Of a stretch of DNA of 64,000 nucleotides, positions 32,817 through 44,664 are shown in pieces. The DNA comes from Ceratodon purpureus (taxonomy: Eukaryota > Streptophyta > Bryopsida > Pseudoditrichales > Ditrichaceae): contig CM026426.1 of NCBI GenBank assembly GCA_014871385.1, forward strand, positions 70,785,287-70,849,286. Reading direction: 5' to 3'. The notes under the pieces are model-generated. The model worked only from the letters and a program-made list of their open reading frames with translations, did no database searches and was not told the DNA's origin. Every line of letters starts with the position of its first letter. Within the stretch, counting starts at the first letter, position 1. The position numbers and the translations under genes were made by a program.

Positions 32817-34692
32817 ATGGTTAGGAAGGGGAAGGAGCCGGTCGAAGAGGGACAGTTGTTGAAGGTACAACGTGTCATGCCGTTGATGCCGGTAGATGAC
32901 GGCGAGTGAGAGCTTCTCCGGGATTCCTTAGAGGTCATGGGATGTTCGCTACTACTTGACAAAGTGTGGGGGTGGAGGGAGTTCCTTATGGCGCAAGAAA
33001 TCCTCGTCAAAAACCCCGATTATCTAAATACCATTCGTAGAGAGCCGGAACAGTGGACGGTGCAGGATTGAAGGGATACGTATGGATTCCGGGAGAATGG
33101 GGAAGTTACGGCTCCGGAGTCCCGCGATTTCGTCTACAACTACATCAAGTCGTCCGGAGACAAGAAGGTGGGTGGGACCTGGAAGACATCAAGGACCCGA
33201 GGGCCAAGAGGGTGATAGGGTTTATGAACCCAATTTTCCATCCGGAAAAGCCCAAACGGATCACCATCAAATGGGCATCCATCTTTGTTTGTGCCATCAA
33301 CGGGGAGATTACCCTGGAGTGGGGTCTTATGATTAAGACAATAGTGGACCGACAGGTAGCCAACCTACAGAAGACCAAGAAACAGGCCACCTGCCTTCCG
33401 TCTTTCCTTGTCAACCTCTACTGTCACAAGGGTCTGTTGAACTTTACGGAGATCTTGGAGTATGACGAATTGAAAAGCCTCCAACGGTACGCGGAATGGG
33501 ACGAGGTGTCTGAGAACAAGGACGAGGACGAGGTGATGGAGGTCTCGCCCACTCCAGCTAAGATACCCCATCCTAGTCCGGAGAAGGGACAGCCGTCCGA
33601 TTCTCCCCGAACGCCCACACCGACCAGGCGTAACCTGAACACAGAAGTCCTCAAACTCACTGGGCCACTGGTCACAACGGGGATCCGTGTCAAGACTTGT
33701 TCAACCTGTCGGAACAGATGACGGCGTATGTCCGGAACTTGCAGGAGAATAGGCAGCTCGAAAGCCAGTTGGTGAAGGAGGTAATTCAACTTACGGGCAC
33801 TTCCCGGTTGGGAGAATGCATTGCAGTTCTTCACAAACACCGGGACTTAGCCAGCCTGTAGGCCCGACACGTTGATTAGATGGATAAGTACCGGGAGAGG
33901 ATCATCAAACTCCAATAGGAGGTGCATGATGCCCAAAGGGACTTCCAGGACGGCCGTGACCGGGCAACCCATGCCATCTAGTCTATTGTGGACGTCAGGG
34001 CTACCTTAGCCCTTCCGGTGGATGTGGCAAATTAATGCGCTGTCTACCAAGCGTTCTTGACCCGTCAACCGGATCCGGCTCGGACATTGATTGTGAAATT
34101 CATGCACGACCGGACGCAGGTGATGAGGGAGACCTAGTTGAAGATGAGGAACCTAGTGGACATCCTCTACGATGGTAGGGACGGTCCGTCAAGACCACTA
34201 GGGCCACCTGCAGATCGAGAGGAGCCTAGACCATCGGCACCGACCATGGAACCGGCACAGGTGCCACCCTTAGCTTCTCCTGTACAGTTGACCATTCGGC
34301 CAGTTCAACCGGAGCACGGACAAAAGTTGGAGGATCCTCTTCCGGACACCTTGGACAATCTTCACAACCTGCCTTATCCGGAAGGAGTTGAGGTTGTTGA
34401 CCCACAAAACATCCATTTGGAGGGGGACTAGGGACCACCATTGGGAGCTGGCTTCGTTCCGGTACAAGGATCTCCATCCCTGGAACGTATGCAGGTGAAC
34501 CTCGGTGTAACACCGGTGGCTGCACGGTCTTCCTCACCGGCGACACAGGCAGGACGAGTCTAGAGGCGACCGACCATCCACTACTGGATACCCCGGGGGC
34601 CGGCACCACACTGAAGAAGCTGACGAAGGGGGTACAGAAGAAGGTACGACCGGACGGAACCCAGCACAAGGTTTGAGAAGGACAAGGAGTAG
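32817..34692 (+). pseudogene. Element A accessory protein
   Basis: Decayed sister of the element B protein, readable in several frames: start VRKGKEPVEEGQLLKVQRVM, then MGCSLLLDKVWGWREFL, RVIGFMNPIFHPEKPKRITI, KWASIFVCAINGEITLEWGL, KKQATCLPSFLVNLYCHKGL, EILEYDELKSLQRYAEWDEV, an acidic linker, a coiled-coil region (QENRQLESQLVKEVIQLTGT), PVDVAN, stop, CAVYQAFL, and a Pro-rich tail ending RFEKDKE. There are at least three frame changes and many stops; several are C-to-T or G-to-A changes relative to B, for example TAG for TGG at about 34134-34136 (B has ATWLKMR). The role is unknown; it resembles the domain downstream of integrase in both Gypsy elements. Confidence 0.6.
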
Positions 34693-35683
34693 GGGTTAGG
34701 ATAAGGACCGAATAAAATGGCAGCGACTTACGATGGGGCTCGCTTGCACCCGGCTGTAAATCCGGATAGATAGCGGCAGTATCTAGGAATAGAAGGCGGC
34801 CACCGGTCCAGGATACCCGGGATCCAAGATCCGGAAATTTTGGATCTCGGTTGGCCACTTGTTTGCTATGGGTCCACCAGGATTAGTACTTAAACTTGAC
34901 GTTTTCCCAAGGCCGGGGCCTTGTTTATGTACGCCGTTTTGTTGTTGCAATTGAGAATATACTTTTGGATTTGTTGTATCGACCGGTTGACTGACGGGCC
35001 CGTTTCCGTAACGGTTTGTTGGTACTATTGTCTCTTGTAGTGTTCCGGAGGAGTGTTGAACAGTGTGGTAGTTTGGAGAGCGCCCTAAGAGATTGGAAAG
35101 GTGTCATGCGCCGAGCGTTGACGGTTTCTAGTTCCGGAAGGAGCCTGGAGGGGAGGAAAGACGTACTGCAGCGGGGCTGATAGTCTTAAGGACACGGAGA
35201 GCCGTGTGTACACCGGAATCCGAGAGTGGACCGGTCGCTTCCTGTAGATGGGATAAAAGCCGGATTACCTACTGCGAACCAATCCGGAAGGGAGAGGATA
35301 TAGTTAGGAAACTTTGCAACCGTTGGGTAATGTCGTTGTAGTATGATTTCCGTCTATGTAACCGGTACTGGGTAGCTATCCGGACCGGTCTCTTGTCATG
35401 CGGAAGGATTATTACGCCACTCTCCGGGTGGTAGATAGGGATAGTGGGGTGTCCACCCACTTTAAGTCTCAGGACGGTGGAGAATCCAGCCACTTGAAAG
35501 TAAAGATGGATTAGTGGGAACCGGCCACTAGTCTAAAAAGCCGGAAAATATGAACGAGGCAAAAACTACGGGTTCAGGACAACCGGCCGTGGAACTGAAG
35601 ACGGTTGGAACCGGGTGGTGATTTCCGTTATGGTCTAAAAGGAGGAAAACTATAGGTCTTCGTGGGAACGAACACGGAGTGGT

Positions 35684-36250
35684 TTACTTTGGATGGTATT
35701 TAGTGTCAATTAGGTGCCTTCCGAAGGAATACGGATACCATGTCGTGCTACAAGAATCCTTCTTTTTAATCCGTGTGAGTCGAGCTTTAACCGCCGCTCT
35801 TGTTTGCGACTGAGGAGGATGTGTTGGCGTACCATCAGAATCAATATCTTCATCTGAAGAACTCCACCAAAGTGGCACTATTGCACCTATTTCCTCGGGA
35901 TCTGTCCAATATGGCCAGTCCACATTATGAAATGTTAGAATCCCTGTAGGTATAGCCATCTCTCGGGGACGCTGCCGAAGGCCAATAGTCGACCGTATGG
36001 TCCTCCAATCCACCTTCCTATGAAGCGCGACCTCGGCATATACCATTCTACAAATAAAGAGAGGAATCTTGTTTCTCATGTTGATCTCCTCCTTGTATAT
36101 AACCTGGTACACCTCCAAACACCGTTGCCCGAATTGGCGGTTCTTGCAACATTTCATGTTTGCTTTTTTTGTAGTACGATTGCGATTATGGCGATGCAAC
36201 GGGAAATACTTCCCAATGTGGCACCATTCAATAAATTCCTCACACGTAGC
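35684..36250 (-). pseudogene. N-terminal part of the RING-like gene (copy 2)
   Basis: Reads CEEFIEWCHIGKYFPLHRHN, CCKNRQFGQRCLEVYQVIYK, RNKIPLFICRMVYAEVALHR, WRTIRSTIGLRQRPREMAIP, TFHNVDWPYWTDPEEIGAIV, an acidic stretch (SSSDEDIDSDGTPTHPPQSQ) and TRAAVKARLTRIKKKDSC. It lies upstream of the 30.4-32.2 kb gene on the same strand, with element A in between, so it is probably the same protein or a neighbouring gene. The WCH...HRHN segment also occurs at 52.4-52.6 kb. Cys/His spacing hints at zinc binding, but no known domain is recognised. A probable TATA box lies about 440 nt upstream. Confidence 0.4.
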
Positions 36251-36690
36251 TAGTGTTCACGATTGCGGTGCGGCTTCCCACCCTCAAAATACTAGCATTG
36301 CAAGATTTGTTAGGACGTGAACCCTCTTACGTTGGTTGTTTCCATGCCTTTCCCGTCCTTCATCCTTTTCCCGTTTCCTTTGTTTTGCCGCCGAGGGCGG
36401 ATTCAGTCGTTGCTGTTCCATCTAAGCGCAAAGTAGATCGTTCTTCAAAGTCTTGCGAAAGCGCAAATTTAAAAGCCTACGATTACCCCAATACCTCAAT
36501 CACATTTACAAATTATAAACGTTTATAAGATTTTCAAATGTACCATACAACCACCATAGAGTTTTCAAGAAAATACACGCACACGTGTCAAAGTGCTGGG
36601 ACCCACCTGAGTACCAAGCAATCAGCTACTCGGAGGCAATTGAAGGCAAGGTGCTCAAAGGTGGGCAGTGCAAAATGGGTGGGCGGATTG

Positions 36691-37046
36691 TCCTTTTATA
36701 CTCACGGGCGCCAGGGGACGGGCGCGAGCATTTTGCTACGGGCGCAAGCAAAAACCCTACGCGCGCGCTGTAGGCAGCGTCTGGACAAGTATGCCTCCGC
36801 GCTTGCCCGTGTATCAACGGGCGAGAGCAGATACTATGGAGGGTATGTGACGAGCGAGATCCAATTCTTACGCGCGCGCCTGGGTAGCGACCTGATCTTC
36901 ATCGGGCGCGAGGGGGCTTCATGCGGGTATGGAAGGGGGGCGCGCGCGGTTATGAATCGGGCGTGACTAGAGTTATACGGGCGCAAGCGCGACCTGCGGT
37001 TGCGATTGCAGGATGGACGGGCGCGCGCGTTTCAGAATACGTGCGC
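36691..37046 (-). promoter_or_regulatory. Putative minus-strand promoter with GC-rich GGGCGCGAGC-like array
   Basis: On the minus strand TATAAAAGGA (36691-36700) precedes the ORF ending at 35684. Further upstream a 340-bp GC-rich stretch is packed with words such as ACGGGCGCGAGC and CGGGCGCAAGC. The block from AAGCAATCAGCTAC (about 36616) to the TATA box is clearly duplicated at 52.70-52.79 kb. Gypsy 2 inserted at the end of this array. Confidence 0.5.
37042..37046. repeat. Left target-site duplication of Gypsy 2 (TGCGC)
   Basis: Identical to 52137-52141 directly after the 3' LTR. The perfect 5-bp duplication shows that this copy still sits at its original insertion site. Confidence 0.9.
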
Positions 37047-37845
37047 TGTTAACTGGGGCTTTAAGGTAGTAGAATAGAGGGGCAGTAAAACTATAGGGGA
37101 GCAGTAAAACTGCAGTTACTGGGGGAGGCAGTAAACTGTTCAGTTACTGTCCTGCCCTGTAGTAACTGTGTTGGATGAAAACTGCCTGTTTTGGATGAAA
37201 ACTGCCAGATGGATGAAAACTGTCAGATGGATGAAATCTGGTGGTCGGATGAAAACTGTTGGCAGTTAGGGTTTTGGGGGTGGCGGCTAGGGTTTTGGAT
37301 GGGGTTGTGGGAGAGGGGGCTGCGAAGCTCATTCTCTCTCTCTCCCTCTCAGTTCAGAGCTCTCAGATGGTAGTTTGTGTGTAGGACATGTTGTAGGACT
37401 GTAGGAGGATGCTGTTAGAGCAGTTTTCAGGACTCTGGGGGGTCCAGATAGTGATATCAGTAGGGAGCAGAATCATGTATGGAATTACAGTGAGTAAAGG
37501 GAAGGAATTGATTACATTGGGTGTAAATGTCTGAAATTGCAGTTATGAGTGCTTGAGGGACCAGGTTAGTGGATTCACTTGGTGGGTCCAGTAGATCTGG
37601 TGTTTAAATGAGTGGGTATTGTAGATCAGACCAAGGAGAGTAGAAAAATGTATCACATCTTGGAAAATACCATCAGGATTTGAGTAGATCTAAGTTGGCA
37701 GTTTCAGATCTAGGACCCGGATTTTGGACAGTTTCAGGGCAGTTTCAGGGCAGTTTCAGGGACAGTACAGAATTTTTCGCAGGATTTCAGAGAGCTTTAG
37801 GACAGTATTCATTTTTGAAGGAGTAAGAAAAATATTCCTTTCACA
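37047..37845 (+). repeat. 5' LTR of Gypsy 2
   Basis: Starts TGTTAACTGGGG, ends TTCCTTTCACA. Internal GGATGAAAACTG words are repeated near 37.17-37.26 kb, and the 3' LTR has one more repeat unit here. It is related to the solo LTR at 20.05-20.72 kb. Confidence 0.95.
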
Positions 37846-37846
37846 T

Positions 37847-37858
37847 TGGCGACCATGC
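37847..37858 (+). promoter_or_regulatory. Primer-binding site of Gypsy 2
   Basis: TGGCGACCATGC, 1 nt after the 5' LTR, identical to the site of Gypsy 1. It begins with TGG as expected for pairing to a tRNA CCA end. Confidence 0.8.
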
Positions 37859-38438
37859 AACAGTTCAAACCATGTGGGTCTAGCTGCACACACCAGGACA
37901 GTACCAGATCCGTACTGTTCTAGGGGTGACAGGTATAGTGGCGATCCAGGGTCTGGGGGGAGCAGATCTGACAGTTCCAGGGAGCCGATCTGCACCAGTG
38001 GCAGTCACAGTGACCAGATCTGTGACAGTCAGCTTACTGTGACCTGATCTTGAACAGTAAGAGTTTTTGAAGCAGTCATGGGAGGCGTTTCATCCGTGGC
38101 ACCAGGAGCAGTGCAGTCCAGACCAGTAGGGAGCAGTCAACAGCCAGCTGGAGAGGCGCATCTCTGGAGCTGAGGGCAGCTCTACAGCAAAAGGGGGATA
38201 GTCAGCCAGGACCAGGTAAGTTGCTGTTTCCCACTCATTTGAGGTTGTAGTGCAAGGAACAGTAGGCTGAATGTATGACCAGCAGTAAAAAACGGAGCAG
38301 TCAGTAAAACAGTCATAGATCTACTGTCTACGTAAATGGGCAGACAGTAAAAATGACGAAGTAAAAAATTGAGGTAAAAAAAAATGGTACAGTAAAAAGT
38401 AAGGTAAAAAATGGCGCAGTAAAAATTAAGGTTAAAAT

Positions 38439-38473
<35 letters not shown>

Positions 38474-39342
38474 AAAAAAAATGTGGCAGTAAAAATGAAC
38501 ACCAGGAAAAAGGAAGGAAAGGAACCCAGTGAATAGTGAATAGGAGTCTGGGAAGGAAACAGGACCTAAAAATCACTAGATCTAGGAAAAAACAGTCAAA
38601 CTGGACCAGGACAGTGAAAAACTGGACCAGTTTCACTGAAAACTGTAAAGGCAGTACTGGAGGGTCCAGGACAGACCTTTTGGAAAACACTGTAAAACTG
38701 TATTGCTAAGAAATCTGGTATAATTCTAGACTAAGGATAACCTTGAAAACCTAAAAGGCAGTTAGGACCAACCTAAGTAGGAGCAGTAGCTACTGACAGA
38801 TCCACCAAGGACCAGACTGGGGTGGCAGACGGCTGTACTGACAGGGACCAGGAGTACGAAGGACTAGTACCGGCAGGGACCAGAGGAGGACTCGGACAGA
38901 GATCCACAGTACCTACCCAAGAGATCACCTGGAGGGGCAGACTCGGCTTACTGGAGAAGCAGACAGACCAGAAGACCATCAGCAGGAAGGACCAGGAGGG
39001 AGGAGCAGTAACTGCCCTATCATGGAAGGCGACTACTAAGGGTGGGACAAGGAAGGGTTGGCTAGAAGACAGGCAGCAGAGAGGCTGGCCAGATACGAGC
39101 TCAGGGAGCAACAGAGAGCAGCGGTTGAACCAGGCAGGAACATGGGGGGGCAGCCCAGTTCTGAGGAGAGCATTGCAAAAGGAAAGACCAGGGACTTGAT
39201 TGACATGGACCTGGTGGGCGAAAATTCAAGCCAGGAGACACTGCTTGGAGTAAGCAGGAGGACCGGATCAGCTAAGGGCGAACCTGGTCCCAGTTTCAAG
39301 AACTGGTAGGAGGATGAAGAGATCAGGAAGTATGATGGCACA
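37859..39342 (+). other. Long untranslated leader of Gypsy 2
   Basis: About 1.5 kb between primer site and the leader ORF. It holds A-rich runs at 38.40-38.48 kb and many GGACCAG-like words. One open stretch in the gag frame (39058-39306, with internal KTRDLIDMDLVGENSSQETL) ends in a TAG at 39307, 36 nt before the ATG used below, so the protein may originally have begun earlier. Confidence 0.5.
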
Positions 39343-40629
39343 ATGCCATCACCAAGGACCAGCAGAAGGGAGTTTCCAAGACCAGGAGGTAGAGACGTCC
39401 ATCACAGTTGGAATCCTCAACTGGAGACAGCAGTAGCATACGACCAGTTTCAAGAGGAGCACAGGAGAAACACCAGCCGACCTAATACACCAAGACCAGG
39501 AATACAGACACCAGGAGACTTGGGGGAGACGCTGGAGACACTGAGGAAGAAACTGGACCAGGTCAGGAGTGAAGAGAGGGCCTCAGGAGAGGCAGTACCC
39601 AATTCAGACCCGACCAGGACCAGCAGACAAGGACAGCAGACCACCAGGAAGCAGACAGTCCAGTTCGTCCAGGACCAGTTCCAAGGACCAGAGCAGGATG
39701 AAGAAGAGGAAGATAGGAGACAACTGGAGCAGTTCAAAGCCCAACAGCAAGCTAGGAGACAGGCTGAGAGGGCCAGAAGGGACCAGCAGACCATGGAAGA
39801 GGTGTACAGACACCAGATGGAGGAGCTAGGACAAGCCACCAGGTTCAAGGAAACCATGCAGGCTTGGGAGCAGAAGAATAGGGAAGAAATTCAAATGAAG
39901 GAAGCCATGAGGCTATGGCAGGAGACCAAGAGGATAGAGGAGCAGGACCAGGAGAGACAGAGGCAGGAAGCCCTTAGATCCTGGCAGGAGGCTCAAAGGA
40001 GGGAAGAAATCAAGCAGGCAGCAGAGAAGCAGGAAGCCATGCAGCAGGACCTGCTACGCCAGGAGGCCATGCGCCTATGGCAGGAGGCCCAGAGACTGGA
40101 GGACCAGAAGAAAAAGGAGGAAGAGAGACAAGAAGCAACCCGCCAGTCTACCATGTACAGGTGGCAGGAGGTGTTGAGGGAGGAAAGTCAGAAATTACAG
40201 GCCCAGCAGAAGGACATGTGGCCAGGATATGAAGAATGTGAGGTACCAGGTGGAAGATCGGGTCCAGCAAAATCAGCAGAAGTGATGGGGGTACCAGTAC
40301 CAGCAACTGCTATACCCCAGGGACCAGTAGAGAGCCATTTCCACCACCAGACAAGACCAGCAGGTTTATCGGGAGGAGGAGCAGCATCATCAACCTATGT
40401 GGACCACCTGACAGGTGATCTATACCAGCCAGAGGCACCCCTGTTAGTGTACTGGCCAGGTGGGGGAGCAGAGGTGGGAGCAGGAGCCAACAATACAGGG
40501 ACAGGATTCCGAAGACCAGCTGAGGCAGTTGGAGGAACATCATATGGGTCCAGACCACCAGTGGGGGGTGGAGTACCAGTGGCAACAGCAGCAAGCAGTT
40601 ATCCAGACCGGCCGGTACCACCAGTCTAG
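39343..40629 (+). CDS. Gypsy 2 leader/Gag N-terminal coiled-coil region, ending at an amber codon
   Basis: 428 codons from the ATG at 39343 (MPSPRTSRREFPRPGGRDVH) to a TAG at 40627. After a Ser/Arg-rich start comes a long, highly charged helix from about residue 110 to 310, rich in Gln, Glu, Arg and Lys with recurring MRLWQE(T/A) units (MRLWQETKRIEEQDQERQRQ, MRLWQEAQRLEDQKKKEEER), a clear coiled coil. A Gly/Pro/Val-rich tail follows. The frame continues unchanged into gag beyond the TAG (CAG or similar before mutation), so this is probably the N-terminus of Gag-Pol cut by one nonsense mutation. Similar extra N-terminal ORFs are known in Ogre-like Gypsy elements. No catalytic function is expected. 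Confidence 0.6.
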   Translation: MPSPRTSRREFPRPGGRDVHHSWNPQLETAVAYDQFQEEHRRNTSRPNTPRPGIQTPGDLGETLETLRKKLDQVRSEERASGEAVPNSDPTRTSRQGQQTTRKQTVQFVQDQFQGPEQDEEEEDRRQLEQFKAQQQARRQAERARRDQQTMEEVYRHQMEELGQATRFKETMQAWEQKNREEIQMKEAMRLWQETKRIEEQDQERQRQEALRSWQEAQRREEIKQAAEKQEAMQQDLLRQEAMRLWQEAQRLEDQKKKEEERQEATRQSTMYRWQEVLREESQKLQAQQKDMWPGYEECEVPGGRSGPAKSAEVMGVPVPATAIPQGPVESHFHHQTRPAGLSGGGAASSTYVDHLTGDLYQPEAPLLVYWPGGGAEVGAGANNTGTGFRRPAEAVGGTSYGSRPPVGGGVPVATAASSYPDRPVPPV

Positions 40630-43600
40630 CCACCAGTTGGAAGGCCAGGTATACCACCAGTATACCCACCAGATAGAAGGCCAGGTATACTACCAGTATA
40701 CCCACCAGATGGAAGGCCAGGTATAGGACCAGTGTACCCACCAGTTGGAGGACCACTCTACCCAGCAGTTGGAGGACCGGTATACCCACCAGCTACAGGA
40801 CCAGTATACCCAACTGCTACAGGACCGGGCTACCCACCAGCTAGAGGACCAGTATACCCACCAGTTGGAGGACCAGTCGGACTACCAGCATCAGGACCAG
40901 TAAGTATGGCACATAGGAAGCCACTGCCATACTCCAAGTACAAGGAAGGTACAAATCCTGATGCTCATATTCGTCAGTTTGAGCGCACTTTGTGGCACAA
41001 TGGGGAAACTGATGAGCAGGTTATCATTAACCTGATGGGTACCACCTTACTGGATAAGGTCGGGGCCTGGTATGAGAATTTTCTGGAGAGTCACCTTTAC
41101 TGCTCATGGGAAGAAGTCAAGGCAGCCTTCAGGAGAAGGTATAGGGACCAGACAACTGATGAAGCAGTTTACAGGGAGCTGAAGTCTTTCAAGCAGGCAG
41201 ATAGGGAGAAGGTGCAGGATTACTATGACAGGTTTATGACCCTGATCAAGTGTCTGCAGTCAGACCCTGGAGAAGGATTTCGAATTACAAATTTCAGGGC
41301 AGGTTTACTGGAGTACATCAAGATTACGACCAGTATTGCACCAGTCAAGACCCTGACAGAGCTGGTGGATGCTGCTCTGAGGTGTGAAGAAAACTGCACC
41401 GATTCAAGTGGCAAGCCAACCAAGATTGAAGTCAAGAAAGTGGAGACCACCAGCAAGCCAGCAACTGTGACCAGGAAGGAACCAGGCCAGGATGCTCCTA
41501 GGCGAATCTGTGGTACATGCAAGAAACTGGGCCATGAAGATCGTGACTGCTGGTACAACCCAGCAAATCAGAGGGGTCCAGGTATGAAGAAAGAAGGAGA
41601 GGAACCAGTAGGGGTGAATGAAGTGTCTGCCCCAAAGCCAACAGCCACCTACAACAATAACTACAACCAGGGGTACCAGCGCTCATCTAACACCAGGGCA
41701 GGTAATGGCCAGCAAGGTGGTTTTGGAGACAAGCCTGAATGTTGTTATTTGTGTGGTGGAACAGGGCATAGGAGCTGGAACTGCCCTCTGAAGGCCCAGT
41801 GGGACCAGTTTCGGACACAAGGGGACCAGGGAACCAAGAAACCGGACCACCAGGTAAACAACGTAGAGATTGAGTTACTGGAGGATCCGGAGGACCAGGT
41901 AAACGGGGCGAGTATGACCAGGGCCCAGAGGAGGAAGGCAGGACTGCCTCCAATTGAAGACCAGTCAAAGGTACCCGAACCAAGGAAGATCAGGTTCAGA
42001 GAAGACTGGCAGGAGGAGGAACGACTCAGGAACTCTATGATAGAGACCGTGAAGGAAATTCAACTCAAGGAGGAAGAGGAGGCCAGAGCAGCAGAGCAGG
42101 CCAAACCAGTTCAACCAGCAGAAGATAAGGATACAGCTGAAGGAAATTTACTGGACAATGATTGGGCAGGATTTCCGGATTCTGATGCCCTTGATTACAG
42201 TATGAGGACTGAGCAACCTGGACCAGCAGTACCGGCAGGGACCAGTACAGAGGGGGACCAGGGGCAGTACTACACAAAACTGGTGGGCAGGAAGATACTG
42301 GACAGTCCAGTTACAGTGTCTTTGGGGCAGTTACTGAAGGTAGCTCCCAATATCACTGATTATGTCAAGGCACACTTGTTCCCGGAATTGGGACCAGACA
42401 AGAATTCGAGACCAGACCCGACACCAGCAGTGAAGCCAAGGATCAGTACACCAGGTAAGCCGGATTTAATTAGCAGTTTGGCTATAGATGTTGACAGGGA
42501 ACTGCAGGTGTTAACTGTGCAGGTTGGCAACGGGACCCTAGACAATGTACTGCTGGATGGTGGATCAGGTGTCAACCTGATCACTGAAGAGGAGCGTAAG
42601 CGATTGGGATTGAAGAACCCCCAGCCTGCACCCTTCAGATTGAGAATGGCAGACCAAACAGTGGTAGATTCGGTGGGGCTGATTCGAAATGTGAAGATCC
42701 ACATTCATGGTATCCCTTACCTTATCACCTTGACTGTAATTAAAAACAAGGAGGTCAATGAAGCATATAGTATGCTGTTAGGTCGTCCTTGGTTAATTGA
42801 TGCTAAGGTAAATCATGACTGGGGTAATAATCTGGTTACAATCAGAGGTAATGGGACAGTAAAAACTGTCTCAGTCAGTCAGAGGAAGGGGCCCAGGCCA
42901 AAACTGCCTGAGGTCCTGGTCTGTTATAATTTCACTGAAGGACTAACAGACGAGGAGGAAGCAAGATGGTTGGCTACAGAACAGGATCTAATGGCCATCG
43001 GGACAGTCACTATACCACGACTGGACCAGGACCCGGACCAGTACAAGGCCAAGGACCAGGACCAGTTCAAGGCCAAGGACCAGGACCAGTCTAAGTTAAA
43101 GGACCAGGGGCAGGACCAGTTCAAGCCACAACACGAGGATCAGGACCTGTTCAAGCCCAAGGATCAAGATCAGGACCAGTTAAAAGTAAAGGACCAGAAG
43201 AGGGACCAGTTCAAGGCCAGGTCCAAGGACCAGGATCAGTCTAAGGCGCACGACCAGGACCAGGACCAGTGCAAGGCCCAGAGCCAAAAGAAGGACCAGT
43301 CCAAGGACCAGGACCAGAGCCAGGACCAGTCAGAGCACCAGGAGGGGGGACCAGGTCGAGCCTATCCAGACCAGTTCTACACCTTTGAGGAGGGGGATAT
43401 TGAGGTAGATGAGACACCAGCCAGGGAGAAGGTGTTGAAATTGAAGATCGCTGCCTGGACCTCACCGGAGTCGGAGCAGTTACGGAAGATGAATCTGGGG
43501 ACAGAGGAGGACCCCCAGTATGTGCGAATTAATGCCCATATCAGTCCAGAGCAGGCCCGGGAGGCAGAGGCCCTGTTCAGGGAATACAAGGATGTGTTTG

Positions 43601-44664
43601 CCTGGACCTACAAGGACCTGAAGGGTATCCCGCCATCGATTGCACAACACAGGATAGAGCTGGAGAAGGACATACCACCAGCACACCAGGCCAGATATCG
43701 GATGAATCCGAACTACGCCAGTATTGTGAAGCAGGATCTGGACAAACTGCTCCAGGCCGGGTTCATAGCACCAGTGGAGGATGCCACCTGGTTATCACCC
43801 ATTGTTATTGTGCCTAAGAAAAATGGAAAATTGAGAATTTGCATTGATTTTCGAAAGTTAAATGCTGCTACTAAAAAGGATCCTTACCCACTGCCATTTA
43901 CTGAGGAGGTGTTGGATTCTGTGGCAGGACATGAGCAGTACTCATTTCTGGACGGGTACTCCGGGTACCACCAGATTCAGATAGCACCAAAGGACCGGTA
44001 CAAGACTGCCTTTGTGACAGACTGGGGGGCCTTTGTCTGGGTGGTGATGCCATTCGGGCTAAAGAATGCTCCACCGACCTACCAGAGGGCAGTAAACCGT
44101 GCTTTTCGTGATTTTATTGGTGAATTCATGAAACTGTTTTTGGATGATTTCAGTGTTTACAGTGACATAATCAGTCATCTGGTCAAGTTGAGGCAGTGTT
44201 TCCAGAAATGTCGGGAGTATGGCATAAGCCTGAACCCGGAAAAATGTGCTTTACTGGTGTTTTCTGGTATCATCCTGGGCCATATTGTGTCCCAGGAAGG
44301 TAAGTTTCCGGACCCCAAGAAAATTGAGGCCATTGAAAAAATGCCTAGACCCCAGAAACCGGTTGATATCCAGGTTTTTAACGGTTTTGCCCAGTTTAAC
44401 AGGTGTTACATCAAGGCCTATGCCCAGATCATGGAGCCCATCACCAGACTGATGAGGAAGACTGAGGACTTTATCTGGTCCCACCAGTGTGAGCAGGCCT
44501 GGTTGAAGATCAAGGAGCAGTACCAGAATGCACCAATCCTGATTGCCCCCAGATGGGACCTGGAGTTTCATGTGCATACTGATGCCTCGAACATTGCAGT
44601 CGGGGTGATGCTGGCCCAGAACCCAACAGGGAAGTGTGACCAGCCGATTTCTTATGCCAGTTGA
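40630..44664 (+). pseudogene. Gypsy 2 Gag, protease and reverse transcriptase
   Basis: Open for 1,344 codons between the TAG at 40627 and a TGA at 44662. First comes a Y/P/G-rich repeat (about 40640-40900; VYPPVGGP-like units). Gag capsid follows: HIRQFERTLWHNGETDEQVI, WYENFLESHLYCSWEEVKAA and DYYDRFMTLIKCLQ. Two CCHC knuckles are CGTCKKLGHEDRDC (about 41509) and CYLCGGTGHRSWNC (about 41746). Protease: VLLDGGSGVNLI (about 42550) and MLLGRPWL. Then a roughly 110-residue D/Q-rich linker (43.02-43.34 kb). RT: YRMNPNYASIVKQDLDKLLQ, LSPIVIVPKKNGKLRICIDF, FLDGYSGYHQIQIAPKDRYK, VMPFGLKNAP and LFLDDFSVYSD (catalytic DD, about 44140). The TGA replaces an Arg codon by a CpG C-to-T change. All motifs look intact. 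Confidence 0.92.
43024..43340 (+). repeat. GACCAG-rich repeat coding a D/Q/K linker between protease and RT
   Basis: Irregular tandem units of roughly 24-30 bp encoding DQDQFKAKDQDQSKLK-like strings. It lies between the protease flap motif and the RT, where Gypsy polyproteins normally have a short linker. Confidence 0.85.

Larger units (their letters stand above)
32229..35484 (+). mobile_element. Element A: repeated 3.3-kb unit encoding only an accessory-type protein
   Basis: Sequence shared end to end with element B (59765-63020). Both begin TGTGGAAAGTGATTT.CACGG, have CAACCGGTTAAGACG about 110 nt in, a TATAAAAG box, a leader, one long ORF and a roughly 800-bp 3' region sharing words such as GGATTTGTTG and AACGGTTTGTTGGTACT. 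No LTR pair, terminal inverted repeat or reverse transcriptase was found. It interrupts the minus-strand RING-like gene, whose N-terminal part resumes at about 35.7 kb. The right boundary is where similarity to B fades, so the true end may extend to about 35.68 kb. Mobilisation must be in trans if it is a transposon. Confidence 0.6.
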
